The notes beneath the pieces were generated by a model, which was not told the origin of the DNA, searched no databases, and worked only from the letters and a program-made list of their open reading frames with translations. Positions 47,491-59,198 of a DNA stretch of 64,000 nucleotides are shown piece after piece. The position numbers were made by a program, and so were the translations under genes. Location: positions 39,469,346 through 39,533,345 of the forward strand of contig NC_090250.1 in the NCBI RefSeq assembly GCF_037325665.1, in the 5' to 3' direction. This DNA comes from Littorina saxatilis. Lineage: Eukaryota; Mollusca; Gastropoda; Littorinimorpha; Littorinidae. Within the stretch, counting starts at the first letter, position 1. Each line of letters opens with the position of its first letter.

Positions 47491-48560
47491 GTAACACTTT
47501 ACAGTGCCGTAGGACAGCTCCTAAAAGTGGTCCAGCAATAAACAAAATAAAAAGGTACTTTTCCCGGGAAACGGAAAACGTGAACTAAGGTAGATAACTC
47601 AGATGTCTCTTCAGTGCAAAACGCGATGGCTCAGTGGATCAGTAATGCGTCTCAGTCGGTGCATACGCAGTTTGCCTTTTAGTTTTACTTTAGATTTAGA
47701 TCTATAGTCTTCACTTGTGAATGTCAATTAGTACTAATGTCAATTAGTGACAATTTCTCGCTTAACGCTGTCATTGTGCGATCTAAGTCACGACCCCTCC
47801 TTCCTCCTAACACAGCGCTGAAGCTTATGAAGACGATTTTTTTTTTTTAACAAAAAACTGGTCCGGCCATGGCCGGAGTGGCCGGTAGGGCTGCTACGGC
47901 CTACATGTGCACAAAATGAACACACACACACACCGCGCGAGAGAAAAAGTCTACAGGGAGGCATGACGTCATGATGCATTAATTGACGTCAAAGACTTTC
48001 GACCGGGACGTATTCTTCTTACGCGAGCTTTATCCATAGACTTGGAAACTACGGAATTTCTACCCGTCCAAAGCGGCCTTGGGTGGCGTTTGTTCAAAAA
48101 ATGGGGGTGCCTATTTTACCCACCGTATTTTTGTTAGTATGGTCCCAATTTTTGGTGAACTTCCATCTCCAACTGTAGGCCGTAGCCGGGCACAAAGAAT
48201 CCTTCTTTATCATGTATTATTACCAATTCAGTGCCCCATATGGCTTTTTGACCAATCAGGACGGATTCTAGGTGACCTGTTAAATGTTATAACGTTCAGG
48301 CAGGGACCCTTTATGTATATCGAGCTAAAAATTGACAAAACAAAGTAAAAATGTAAATCAACAATATCAACGTGATTTATTCTACAGAATGACACTTCAA
48401 ATGCTGTCAGATAATACTCTCTGTATCTGAAAAAATACCGATAAGCGAGTTTTGTCGGTGGGTGCTTTACGGAACAGCAAGGTACCGCCCATCCTCTGAG
48501 TTTGAAATGCCGACCCGCTCACTTGAAATCTAAATTACCTAAGTTCGGAAAATCAAGTGA
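47491..48560. repeat. Repeats D and C (inverted copies), no gene
   Basis: 47995-48055 matches 1471-1530 in inverse orientation; 48208-48493 matches 1-275 in inverse orientation. The remainder is unassigned. Confidence 0.55.
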
Positions 48561-48907
48561 AATTGCGTCACTCGCGTTACGTCAAATGTATATTTACGTC
48601 ATTTCCCATCCGTCTTGAGTCGGTTCTAAATCTGTCGCTCGCTATTCAACAAGAAAAAGCGAAGCAACCGAAACAGCATGTTGAACATGGTTTATCTTGT
48701 GAGATTGTTGTGTGTCAAACGCATTTGATCTGTGAATATTCATCACGTCAGGAGTATTACTCTGATTGGCTGACACAGGTCACGAGAATTCTTTGACTGA
48801 CAGGCATAATCAGGTAGGAGCGCTCCAGTTCCCATTGCGGCTGTTCTGTATAATTCGCGGGGTCGCTTCAAAATTTGTTTTCGTCGAATTAAAAGGTAAT
48901 AAAACCG

Positions 48908-49052
48908 TTATTTCTAATATGCGGACTGTTAGCAAATGACAACAGTCATGTCTCACAAACGATATCAGCATTCGCCTAAAAGGCTCATGCTTGATATCTT
49001 TTTTCTCGACATGCCTTGTTATCATTTGCTAACAGTCAGCATATTAGAAATA
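48908..49052. repeat. Hairpin MITE
   Basis: Near-palindrome: gttatttctaatatgcggac at the left and its inverse (gtcagcatattagaaataac) at the right, with similarity kept across almost the whole arm (about 68 bp) and a tiny loop near 48978. Confidence 0.8.
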
Positions 49053-49870
49053 ACTCATACTAGCAGTTAAACCCGGCTTCGCCCGGGAGTAAGCGCCCAG
49101 CAAACATTGCACCCTCGGATCGCATGCGTAAAACACTCAGCACGAATTTCTGCACTCGAATCGAGCGCGTCACGCATGCACAAAATCGAACACGGATTTC
49201 TGCACTCGAGTCGAGTGCGTATCGCATACGTGAATGCGACGTGCTTTCATGCGTGAAAACGCATGCGATACGCATACGATTTTGTAACTCGTCTCGCATG
49301 CGATACGCATGCTTTTTATGACGCTATATTTCTCGTCATTGTGTGACGCGTTCTATTGCATTTGACCTTGGACCTCCATATTAGGTCCAAGATTTGACGT
49401 CATTACTGTTGGCGACGATGCCCTAGCCTGTGCAATCTTTTAGCTCACAGTCCCTCTGAATCTTTTTAAATTAAAGAAAAGCCAAATTCTCAGTTAGAAA
49501 AATGAAAGAAAATCGATGATGATCCCACAGAAAACTCAAACTCATGTTTATATTTTATCAGCGCTAATTTCTTTTCGAAACATTTTGCTCCGACATCTTC
49601 ACTTCCGGTTTTTCGAAATCTTATCTCACGACTGGTTTTGCTTGTAGATGACTCTCTAGAATTCACAATCTGTAGATCTGCATTTAAAAGGTAGCATACA
49701 GTGTGAGAGAACACTTACAAAGGTCAAAACTGCGTTTCAGTAACAGAATCAGTGTAAAAGCAGCATTGCAGTGACAATGTCGTCTGCTATTACGAGGGGA
49801 AACAACTCTGTTTTCGTTCCTTTGCAAGCCCGATACTGAAACGGTCAACAAAAATCAGCTGACAACAGGA

Positions 49871-51352
49871 ATGCTTGACAGGTAAGTTTCTTCACTATTT
49901 TTGACGTTTTCATTATTTAAGAAAGTATTTGCAGGCATAGTATCGAAGCATTCTGTTCACTGCACCGCGTATCAAGGTTTGGTAAGTGCAGAGGCGCCGT
50001 TTTCAGCCAAGTTAGATCTAATTGTTTCGTGAAGTTGACCTTCGATCAGTCTCAGTCTGTCAGTGTTTGGTGATGCGAATTGAAACAATGAAAGGGTCAG
50101 TCTTTTACTGTTGAATTAATATTTGTTTATCTGTGCACTGAAAAGACAGCTGGGTCGAAATATCTGTGACTGGAGAGTGGAATGTATTGTTTTGTCAATA
50201 ACAAGCTTTCCAACAACCTACATAAGTACATTTCTTGTTTTTTTGGGTTTTTTTTATCCTTGAACAAGTTGAAGTTGAACTTCTAAGTTGAGTGTTAATA
50301 TGTGCATTGAATGGGGCGCATTGTATTTTGCTGTTCTAGTCGAGTTAAGAATCGAGTAGATATTATTTTCCCGGGTATTGGAAATGCCATATGTGTGTTT
50401 GCTTATTTGTGACCCAAACTGGTCGATCAAAGTAGTTTGCTCACTGATGTGAAGTAGAGCAAGAATGAAAAATAGTATAGGTCTAGTAGTATGTTATTTT
50501 TAACTTTACACTCAAGTTCAAATTCTTTGGAATTCAGCGCACAAGCAAAAAAGAAATCATTTCATTTACTGATCGAGCTTCAAGTTCAATGGTATTTTTT
50601 GTGGGTTTTTTCCACTGCATATAGTTAGTGGTGTGTGTTTTACTGTCTCATAAGACTCAAATTATAATTTAAACAGCGATGCTTAGAGTTTTAAATAAAA
50701 TGTGTTTGTGTTGCACAGTGCGTACTGATGTATGCAGGATATTTGAATTATTACAGATGCATACCAGCTGGATCCTGTTGTAACATGTCACACCTTGAGA
50801 TGAGACACCCACAATGGAAACATCACACTCACAGCTGTCTTGAATTGGAAAAGGTCAGTTGCCTCTTTATTATTCATGTACACAGTGTATGTGTTTTGTG
50901 CTGTGTGTGCAGTTTAAATTTCAAAGATCACTCTGGCTTTGTGTTACTTTTTTGTGTAAAAATGTGTGTATCTGATGGTTTTGGGGGCTTTATGTTCTAA
51001 TTTGAACACTTCTGAAGAACGGCATATTATATATATATATATATATAGGTATATGTGTACTTAGGTTTTTTGTTGCCTCTATAATCTATTCCATGCTTTA
51101 ACCATACAGACTCATAATGTGGCTTGTGTGTGTGTGCGTGTTTTATGTGATGTTAGTAAGTTGTGGAATTATCTGAGTAATTCTGAGTTACATTAAAATA
51201 AGTAACAGTGTGGCCACTTATGTTTCCAGTACACAGCGGCTGACCATTCGGACCATGTTTCCTATTGGGAATTGATCTTGGCTGTTTCTGTTCTGCAAAG
51301 GTATGATTAAGGCTTCCTTTGATGATGAATGTTTTTGTGTGTGTTTCACTGT

Positions 51353-51441
<89 letters not shown>

Positions 51442-54400
51442 AAACTTCAGTAATTTATGCTTTCACTTTTCAGAGTTACATGACATACAAGCCAAAATAT
51501 GATATATTTTGCTGAAATTTAAATCAATGAATGTCTTTGTAGTCAGTAATTTTCAGGGTTGAAGTTCTGACTCAAAATGACTGTGATTAATAAACTCCAT
51601 ATCAGAAATGTTAGTTAGGACAAGTATTATTTAAACTCAATTTAACTGAATTCATGCAGGGAGAGGATTGTTATCACGAAGGTTACCAGTATACCAGGTT
51701 TATGATTTTTCAAAGTGCACAATCTCTTTTTCAGTGGACCCATTGAACTTCAAGTCCTGCATTTACAATGGTCCAGTGCTGTGTTTATCTGCTAACCTGG
51801 TCATACCAATGCGTTGTTGTGAACAGGTAAGTAATGCTTTTGCTTGCTTTTTGACTCACATGCGAAGCAAAAGTGAGTCTATGTACTCACCCGAGTCGTC
51901 CGTCCGTCCGTCCGTCCGTCCGGAAAACTTTAACGTTGGATATTTCTTGGACACTATTCAGTCTATCAGTACCAAATTTGGCAAGATGGTGTATGATGAC
52001 AAGGCCCCAAAAAACATACATAGCATCTTGACCTTGCTTCAAGGTCAAGGTCGCAGGGGCCATAAATGTTGCCTAAAAAACAGCTATTTTTCACATTTTT
52101 CCCATTTTCTCTGAAGTTTTTGAGATTCAATACCTCACCTATATATGATATATAGGGCAAAGTAAGCCCCATCTTTTGATACCAGTTTGGTGTACCTTGC
52201 TTCAAGGTCAAGGTCACAGGAGCTCTTCAAAGTTGGATTGTATACATATTTTGAAGTGACCTTGACCCTGAACTATGGAAGATAACTGTTTCAAACTTAA
52301 ACATTATGTGGGGCACATGTTATGCTTTCATCATGAGACACATTTGGTCACATATGATCAAGGTCAAGGTCACTTTGACCCTTATGAAATGTGACCAAAA
52401 TAAGGTAGTGAACCACTAAAAGTAACCATATCTCATGGTAGAAAGAGCCAATAAGCACCATTGTACTTCCTATGTCTTGAATTAACAGCTTTGTGTTGCA
52501 TGACCTTGGATGACCTTGACCTTGTTGGTAGGAAAAATGTGTAAAGCAGTTCTTAGTGTATGATGTCATTGCTGTAAAGGTCAAGGTCAAGCATGTGAGT
52601 CGTATGGGCTTTGCCCTTCTTGTTTCTCTTTGGTTTCATCTTCTTATGCAGTTGTCCCCACTTCAGTACCAGTGTTTTGGACTGAACATGTAGAGCTCAG
52701 AAGTCTCTATGTCATGCTTAAACCACAGGCTAATCCTTTGACTTGCGCACGCATGTGACTGTGTTTAATGGTGATGTCTGTAGGTATCTGTATCTAAGTG
52801 AGTAGTTATGATTTTAAATGAGTAACAGTGTGTCTGTTTATGATTGCAGTACATACGTTATGGCCAACCATCCTGATGATGTTTCCCTGTGGAGAGATCT
52901 TTTCTGTTTCTGTTCCGCAAAAGGGTTGACTGCGGCTTTCACTTATGGTATGTTTGATTTTGTTTTGTTTTTCTCAGCTATTCAGGCTTTCAGCAGGATA
53001 GTCAGACTTGAGAGTTACAGGCCTAAGAAGATTTTCAATCTTGACTGTAAATATTATCTTGATTCCTGGTTAGTGTTGTGGTTGTGCACCAATGTTATTC
53101 GACAAAAAGCTTCGGCATTTCAAATATTGGATGCCTTTTTTTGTTGTTTTATGAACCTAAACTGTGCTCTGAGTCTGACAGTATTTTCAGCCTCCGTCAT
53201 AATAGGTCAGGTATGCAGACTCCAGGCCTGCATGTTCAATGTCCATAGTTTTGACCCCATGGAATTTCTGTAGATACAAAATTGCGGTACTACTTCTCTC
53301 CGAAAACCCCCGAAAACCTCATCAGAAATAAGAACATTTGTCCTTAGATCGTGTTTTGTTACATAATGTTTGCAATCATGACTTATATTTGCAACTTTCA
53401 CAGTTCATGGCTTTATTTTCGTGTTTGTGCGAGGATTTACGAAGGAGCGAAAGCACTAATCACATGACGTCATCAGTACTTGTGCTTTTGAGTAACAATA
53501 GTTACCTAGCTCCCTTGCATTGAAATTGTTGCATTGATTTCGTCGATAATCCGGCTCTCAACACAAATATCAACACCAACATTGTTTTCTGGCCATAACA
53601 TATTGACCCACATATATTTTGAATTCATGCAGGTTTAACTGGCTGATTGTCCTCTGTGTCTGGGATGAACACGGCTCTGAAATGCACTTTAGATTTATCC
53701 GTGAACTTACATGTAAAAAAGACCAACTGATGTAAAAGGATATTATTTATTGACAATGTTCTTTTCTTTTGTGTAGCTTATCAAGGTGCTGCTAATCGAT
53801 GCTGTCAACACAAATGAGAGACACTGAAACAAGGAAAGTCAGACTCAGAGCCCTGGCAGCCACTTACGTTCCATGTGTTCCTTTGCTGTAGAGTTTCACA
53901 AATCAACCTCAAATAATATTACTGGTGAGTGTTTGTGTTTTACACTTGTTTCGTTTGTGGGTACAATGGAACCTACCTTTCAAAAGATCTTGACTATTAA
54001 CACAAAAATAAAAATATACTGAAAGCAGATCACGTCCTATGAGAGCAACCATCTTTAAATGGAATTGTTTTTAGACATAAATACATTGTGAACTGAAAAC
54101 TTGGAAAGCTAGTTTCTTCAATACAAGGTTCCACTGTACAATTAGCTGCCCGTAAGATAAGTTTCACAGTATTTGCCTGTACTGTCAAGATGTTTTGGCA
54201 TGATCAGTCACAAATAACACTCTTGGAAAGCACTTTGTGTCATCATTCCTGGTGTTTGTGTTATGGAAGTTTTCTGAATTCTGTGTCCCTGATTTTTGAC
54301 TCACATGCGAAGCAAAAGTGAGTCTATGTACTCACCCGAGTCGTCCGTCCGTCCGGACGTAAGATAAGTTTCACAGTATTTGCCTGTACTGTCAAGATGT

Positions 54401-55462
54401 TTTGGCATGATCAGTCACAAATAACACTCTTGGAAAGCACTTTGTGTCATCATTCCTGGTGTTTGTGTTATGGAAGTTTTCTGAATTCTGTGTCCCTGAT
54501 TTTTATCTTATGTTGTAATACAGGCTTTGTGTTTGTATTCATGTGTGTGTTACTTTGTATGTGAAGGAAGCTTTGAAGAATCAGCTAATATTGAGCTCCT
54601 TATTTTCTATTTCTTATCAAATAACCAAAGGGAAGTAATCGCTCAATGCATACGACATGTGTAATAGAGTAAGCGAGAGTTGTACGGAACCTTTTCTCCT
54701 GGCACCTGAGAGAATAACAAGCATTGAAATGAACATTGAATTTGTTCTGATTAAAACCAGTCTTGATCTAAGGACTAAGTCCGGTCGAGAATAAAAGCTG
54801 GTTCTTGTATATATGACTGTGTACGTAGGTGTTAGTTGAAGTGCCTTGGAGAATGATGAGCATATGATTCTTGCGGTGATCATCCTTTTTTGAGGATGAA
54901 AGTCGCTTGTTCATTTCAATGGTTGTTATTCTCTCAGGTGCCAGGAGAAAAGGTTCCGTACAACTCTCGCTTACTCTATTACACATGTCGTATGCATTGA
55001 GCGATTACTTCCCTTTGGTTATTTGATATCTTAACATCGCTATGCCTCATTCTGTTTGACTTTCTATTTCTTATTTTCTGCCTTTCATGGCACTTTTTCA
55101 GTACCATGAGGATGAGTGTAAATAAATTAAAAACATGTACCTATAGTATAAATAAGTGGAGAACTGAAGGATAATGGCTGTCGTGTGTTCAGGTGGCTTC
55201 AGACTATGTACACTAACTAATGATTTGATAAATTGTTGTCAGTTTCAGGGAAACTCTGTTGGACCTGGGCTGCAGAGGAGAGGTAGCAAATGCAGCCAAG
55301 CAGATCGAGTCTCATCTTTTGAAGGAAGGGAAGGCGCATCACTTGTTTATGCCTGGTGATGGATCACCGAGGACGTCAGCACGGCACTGGGAGTCCTTAC
55401 AAAACACATTGCCTTTCACTGCATATATATTCAGAGATAGCCGAAAAGTCGCAGCATTGTGA
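49871..55462 (+). CDS. Predicted four-exon gene inside E2, unknown product
   Basis: Exon 1 49871-49881 (ATGCTTGACAG, donor GTAAGT), exon 2 50757-50853 (acceptor attacag, donor GTCAGT), exon 3 51230-51300 (acceptor tgtttccag, donor GTATGA), exon 4 55249-55462 (acceptor tttcag, stop TGA). All phases fit, giving about 130 residues. Parts: MLDRCIPAGSCCNMSHLEM..., YTAADHSDHVSYWELILAVS, RETLLDLGCRGEVANAAKQI, ending FRDSRKVAAL. Family unrecognised. Other exon-like blocks (51659-51829, 53772-53926) would introduce stops, so they may be alternative or dead exons. A decayed second copy of exon 3 lies at 52838-52920. The tiny first exon makes the start the weakest part. Confidence 0.4.
51352..51437 (+). 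repeat. TG microsatellite
   Basis: Long TG tract in the last intron of the predicted E2 gene. Confidence 0.95.
51853..52623 (+). repeat. TCAAGGTCA-rich repeat (family F)
   Basis: Starts gactcacatgcgaagcaaaa followed by gtccgtccgtccg and ends gcatgtgagtcgtatgg. The tips gactcacatg/catgtgagtc are inverted. The interior has many tcaaggtcaaggtcac words in both orientations. A 5' fragment recurs at 54299-54357. Confidence 0.75.
54151..54504 (+). repeat. Direct duplication of about 147 bp around a family F tip
   Basis: gtaagataagtttcacagta... gtgtccctgattttt occurs at 54151-54297 and, nearly identically, at 54358-54504. The two copies are separated only by about 60 bp of family F 5' end. Confidence 0.85.
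54616..55030. repeat. Foldback element with ~120-bp arms
   Basis: atcaaataaccaaagggaag at the left and cttccctttggttatttgat at the right start highly similar inverted arms (54617-54738 and 54907-55029). The 170-bp centre has no gene. Confidence 0.8.
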
Positions 55463-55505
55463 ATACAAATTGTATTTTGAGTGTTGATAATTATCACTAA
55501 TTGAT

Positions 55506-55856
55506 GGGGCGGGGATGTAGCTCAGTCGGTAGCGCGCTGGATTTGTATCCAGTTGGCCGCTGTCAGCGTGAGTTCGTCCACACGTTCGGCGAGAGGTTTA
55601 TTTCTCAGAGTTACCTTTGTGTGCAGACTCTCCTCGGTGTCCGAACACCCCCGTGTGTACACGCAAGCACAAGACCAAGTGCGCACGAAAAAGATCCTGT
55701 AATCCATGTCAGAGTTCGGTGGGTTATAGAAACACGAAAATACCCAGCATGCTTCCTCCGAAAGCGGCGTATGGCTGCCTAAATGGCGGGGTAAAAACGG
55801 TCATACACGTAAAAGCCGTGGGAGTTTCAGCCCATGAACGAACAAACAAAATCACT
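55506..55856 (+). repeat. SINE-P, complete
   Basis: tRNA-like head gatgtagctcagtcggtagc with an anticodon-like loop tttgtat, degenerate box B (gagttcgtccac), a body containing gtgtccgaacacccccgtgt and a gaacgaacaaacaaa tail. Inserted downstream of the last predicted E2 exon. Confidence 0.8.
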
Positions 55857-56037
55857 AATTGATCAGCATTACATGGTTTTGTATTTTAAAACAAATGTGA
55901 CTATTTCTTTAATACGCAAAGGGTTTCTTATTATATTTGTCCTAATCAAAAATGTTAAATGTGTCAAAATGCCATCAAGTTCAAAATGTAAAGCCTAGGT
56001 AGAATATGATTCATAATTTTAGTTGTAACTAAGTAAG

Positions 56038-56418
56038 TGTATCTTCTTCTTCTGCGTTCGTGGGCTGAAACTGCTACGTACACTCGTGTTTTTTGCACGA
56101 GTGGAATTTTACGTGTATGACCGTTTTTTACCCCGCCATTTAGGCAGCCATACGCCGTTTTCGGAGGAAACATGCTGGGTATTTTCGTGTTTCTATAACA
56201 CACCGAACTCTGACATGGATTACAGGATCTTTTTCGTGCGCACTTGGTCTTGTGCTTGCGTGTACACACGGGGGTGTTCGGACACCGAGGAGAGTCTGCA
56301 CACAAAGTTGACTCTGAGAAATAAATCTCTCGCCGAACGTGGGGACGAACTCACGCTGAGAGCGGCCAACTGGATACAAATCCAGCGCGCTACCGACTGA
56401 GCTACATCCCCGCCCCAG
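56038..56418 (-). repeat. SINE-P, complete, inverted partner
   Basis: Inverse orientation to the copy at 55506-55856, head at about 56416. The pair (arms about 345 bp, spacer about 180 bp) could fold as a hairpin in a transcript. Confidence 0.8.
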
Positions 56419-56911
56419 TAAGTGTATCTAAATTTAATTACGCATTTTCACTAAGATTGTGAATGTTTATAAAAATTGAAAATTGTTGAATAACATAATA
56501 TTTTGATGAAACAATTTGTTTTTGAGTTTCTGCTTGCATGGTTTGAGTGAGTGTTGTTGTCAGAGTGCCTGAAAATATGAGCAGCTAAAAACCTGCTTTA
56601 TAAAGAGCATAAAACAATCCGGAATACGAATGGAATACGCATGCGATACGCATGCGGTAGACCTGCGTTAGAGGTGCGTGTCACGCTCGATATACGAGCA
56701 AAAAACGCATGCGTATCGCACGAAACAAAAGTTACAGAATCGTATGCGTATCGCATGCGTTTCACGCATGCGATACGCACGCTTTCACGCATGCGATACG
56801 CATGCGATACGCATGCATAATGTTTGTTGGGCGGAGCCCTGTATAGCAATTTAAGACGCTCGCTATCCTATTATCATTAGCTTTACCTCCTTTGTTTGGA
56901 TACAAAAAAAG

Positions 56912-57687
56912 AGTTATCTCCCTTACCTTCTAGAAATTTCCGGAACTGTCCAGTTAATTTTTCATTCTTCATTTCTTCCCCTCATAGGAGCAATAGCAAG
57001 TCTCTAATATCACTGGCATGATGTGCTTGCTACAGGTGAACAGTTATCTCCCTTACCTTCTAGAAATTTCCGGAACTGTCCAGTTAATTTTTCATTCTTC
57101 ATTTCTTCCCCTCATAGGAGCAATAGCAAGTCTCTAATATCACTGGCATGATGTGCTTGCTACAGGTGAACAGCAGGCACTGAACTGGTCTTGCACCATA
57201 TAGGCTGTATTCAATAAATGGGAGGTCCATAATCTGAGAAAGGAAACAATGAATCAAGAAACTAAAACCCAGGTGCACATCTGCGGCACCTAGGGAGTGT
57301 ACGTGCACACTATCTTGTTCCTGCCTCTTGCCATCTCAGAGGTATGGCGACCACAGACAAAAAAGAGTTATCTCCCTTACCTTCTAGAAATTTCCGGAAC
57401 TGTCCAGTTAATTTTTCATTCTTCATTTCTTCCCCTCATAGGAGCAATAGCAAGTCTCTAATATCACTGGCATGATGTGCTTGCTACAGGTGAACAGTAG
57501 GCACTGAACTGGTCTTGCACCATATAGGCTGTATTCAATAAATGGGAGGTCCATAATCTGAGAAAGGAAACAATGAATCAAGAAACTAAAACCCAGGTGC
57601 ACATCTGCGGCACCTAGGGAGTGTACGTGCACACTATCTTGCTCCTGCCTCTTGCCATCTCAGAGGTATGGCGACTACAGACAGACA

Positions 57688-57761
<74 letters not shown>

Positions 57762-59198
57762 CTTTCTCTTCGCCCGGGAGTAAGCGGAGCCCTGTTGCAA
57801 TTTAAGACGCTCGCTATCCCATTATGATTAGCTTTACCTCCTTTGTTTGTATACAAAAAAAGAGTTATCTCCCTTACCTTCTAGAAATTTGCGGAACTGT
57901 CCAGTTAATTTTTCATTCTTCATTTCTTCCCCTCATAGGAGCAATAGCGAGTCTTTAATATCACTGGCATGATGTGCTTGCTACAGGTGAACAGTAGGCA
58001 CTGAACTGGTCTTGCACCATATAGGCTGTATTCAATAAATGGGAGGTCCATAATCTGAGAAAGGAAACAATGAATCAAGAAACTAAAACCCAGGTGCACA
58101 TCTGCGGCACCTAGGGAGTGTACGTGCACACTATCTTGTTCCTGCCTCTTGCCATCTCAGAGGTATGGCGACCACAGACAAAAAAAAGTTATCTCCCTTA
58201 CCTTCTAGAAATTTCCGGAACTGTCCAGTTAATTTTTCATTCTTCATTTCTTCCCCTCATAGGAGCAATTATAGCGAGTCTCTAATATCACTGGCATGAT
58301 GTGCTTGCTACAGGTGAACAGTAGGCACTGAACTGGTCTTGCACCATATAGGCTGTATTCAATAAATGGGAGGTCCATAATCTGAGAAAGGAAACAATGA
58401 ATCAAGAAACTAAAACCCAGGTGCACATCTGCGGCACCTAGGGAGTGTACGTGCACACTATCTTGTTCCTGCCTCTTGCTATCTCAGAGGTATGGCGACC
58501 ACAGACAAAAAAGAGTTATCTCCCTTACCTTCTAGAAATTTCCGGAACTGTCCAGTTAATTTTTCATTCTCCATTTCTTCCCCTCATAGGAGCAATAGCG
58601 AGTCTCTAATATCACTGGCATGATGTGCTTGCTACAGGTAAACAGTTATATATCTCCCTTACCTTCTAGAAATTTTCGGAACTGTCCAGTTAATTTTTCA
58701 TTCTTCATTTCTTCCCCTCATAGGAGCAATAGCAAGTCTCTAATATCACTGGCATGATGTGCTTGCTACAGGTGAACAGTAGGCACTGAACTGGTCTTGC
58801 ACCATATAGGCTGTATTCAATAAATGGGAGGTCCATAATCTGAGAAAGGAAACAATGAATCAAGAAACTAAAACCCAGGTGCACATCTGCGGCACCTAGG
58901 GAGTGTACGTGCACACTATCTTGTTCCTGCCTCTTGCCATCTCAGAGGTATGGCGACCACAGACAAAAAAGAGTTATCTCCCTTACCTTCTAGAAATTTC
59001 CGGAACTGTCCAGTTAATTTTTCATTCTTCATTTCTTCCCCTCATAGGAGCAATAGCAAGTCTCTAATATCACTGGCATGATGTGCTTGCTACAGGTGAA
59101 CAGTAGGCACTGAACTGGTCTTGCACCATATAGGCTGTATTCAATAAATGGGAGGTCCATAATCTGAGAAAGGAAACAATGAATCAAGAAACTAAAAC
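56912..59198 (+). repeat. Tandem array within family B, unit about 326 bp
   Basis: gttatctcccttaccttcta recurs at about 56917, 57042, 57367, 57861, 58188, 58515, 58646 and 58972. Full units are about 325-327 bp; two short units are about 125-131 bp; one unit is longer (494 bp) and includes an AC microsatellite (57687-57758) plus a family B head. Each unit contains the same 69-residue minus-strand open frame, which is a by-product of the repeat. Confidence 0.9.

Larger units (their letters stand above)
49096..56831 (+). mobile_element. TIR element E2 (CCCAGCAAAC ends, GCATGCG arrays), 7.7 kb
   Basis: Left tip CCCAGCAAACATTGC; right tip ends ATAATGTTTGTTGGG. CG is present on both sides (49094-49095 and 56832-56833). 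The related empty site at 57777-57794 (gggagtaagcggagccctg) has CG once, so the boundaries and the 2-bp duplication are supported by the sequence itself. Subterminal zones 49115-49320 and 56630-56820 consist of GCATGCG/CGCATACG words. Inside are gene-like exons, a foldback element, a TCAAGGTCA-type repeat and two SINE-P copies. No transposase recognised. Confidence 0.8.

Noticed and set aside
48079-48348. 89-residue frame
   Set aside because: Covers inverted dispersed repeat C also present at the start of the window; no protein signature.
51668-52114. 148-residue frame across the E2 exon-like block and family F
   Set aside because: It runs through a donor site (GTAAGT) into the family F repeat; the upstream part may be a dead exon but the long frame is chance.
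57099-58914. Five or more identical 69-residue minus-strand frames (MHVHSLGAADVHLGF...)
   Set aside because: They are one frame repeated with each ~326-bp tandem unit; no splice, promoter or family evidence.
56912-59198. Regular repeats considered as a CRISPR array
   Set aside because: Units are 125-494 bp without short repeats and unique spacers, and the genome is clearly animal.
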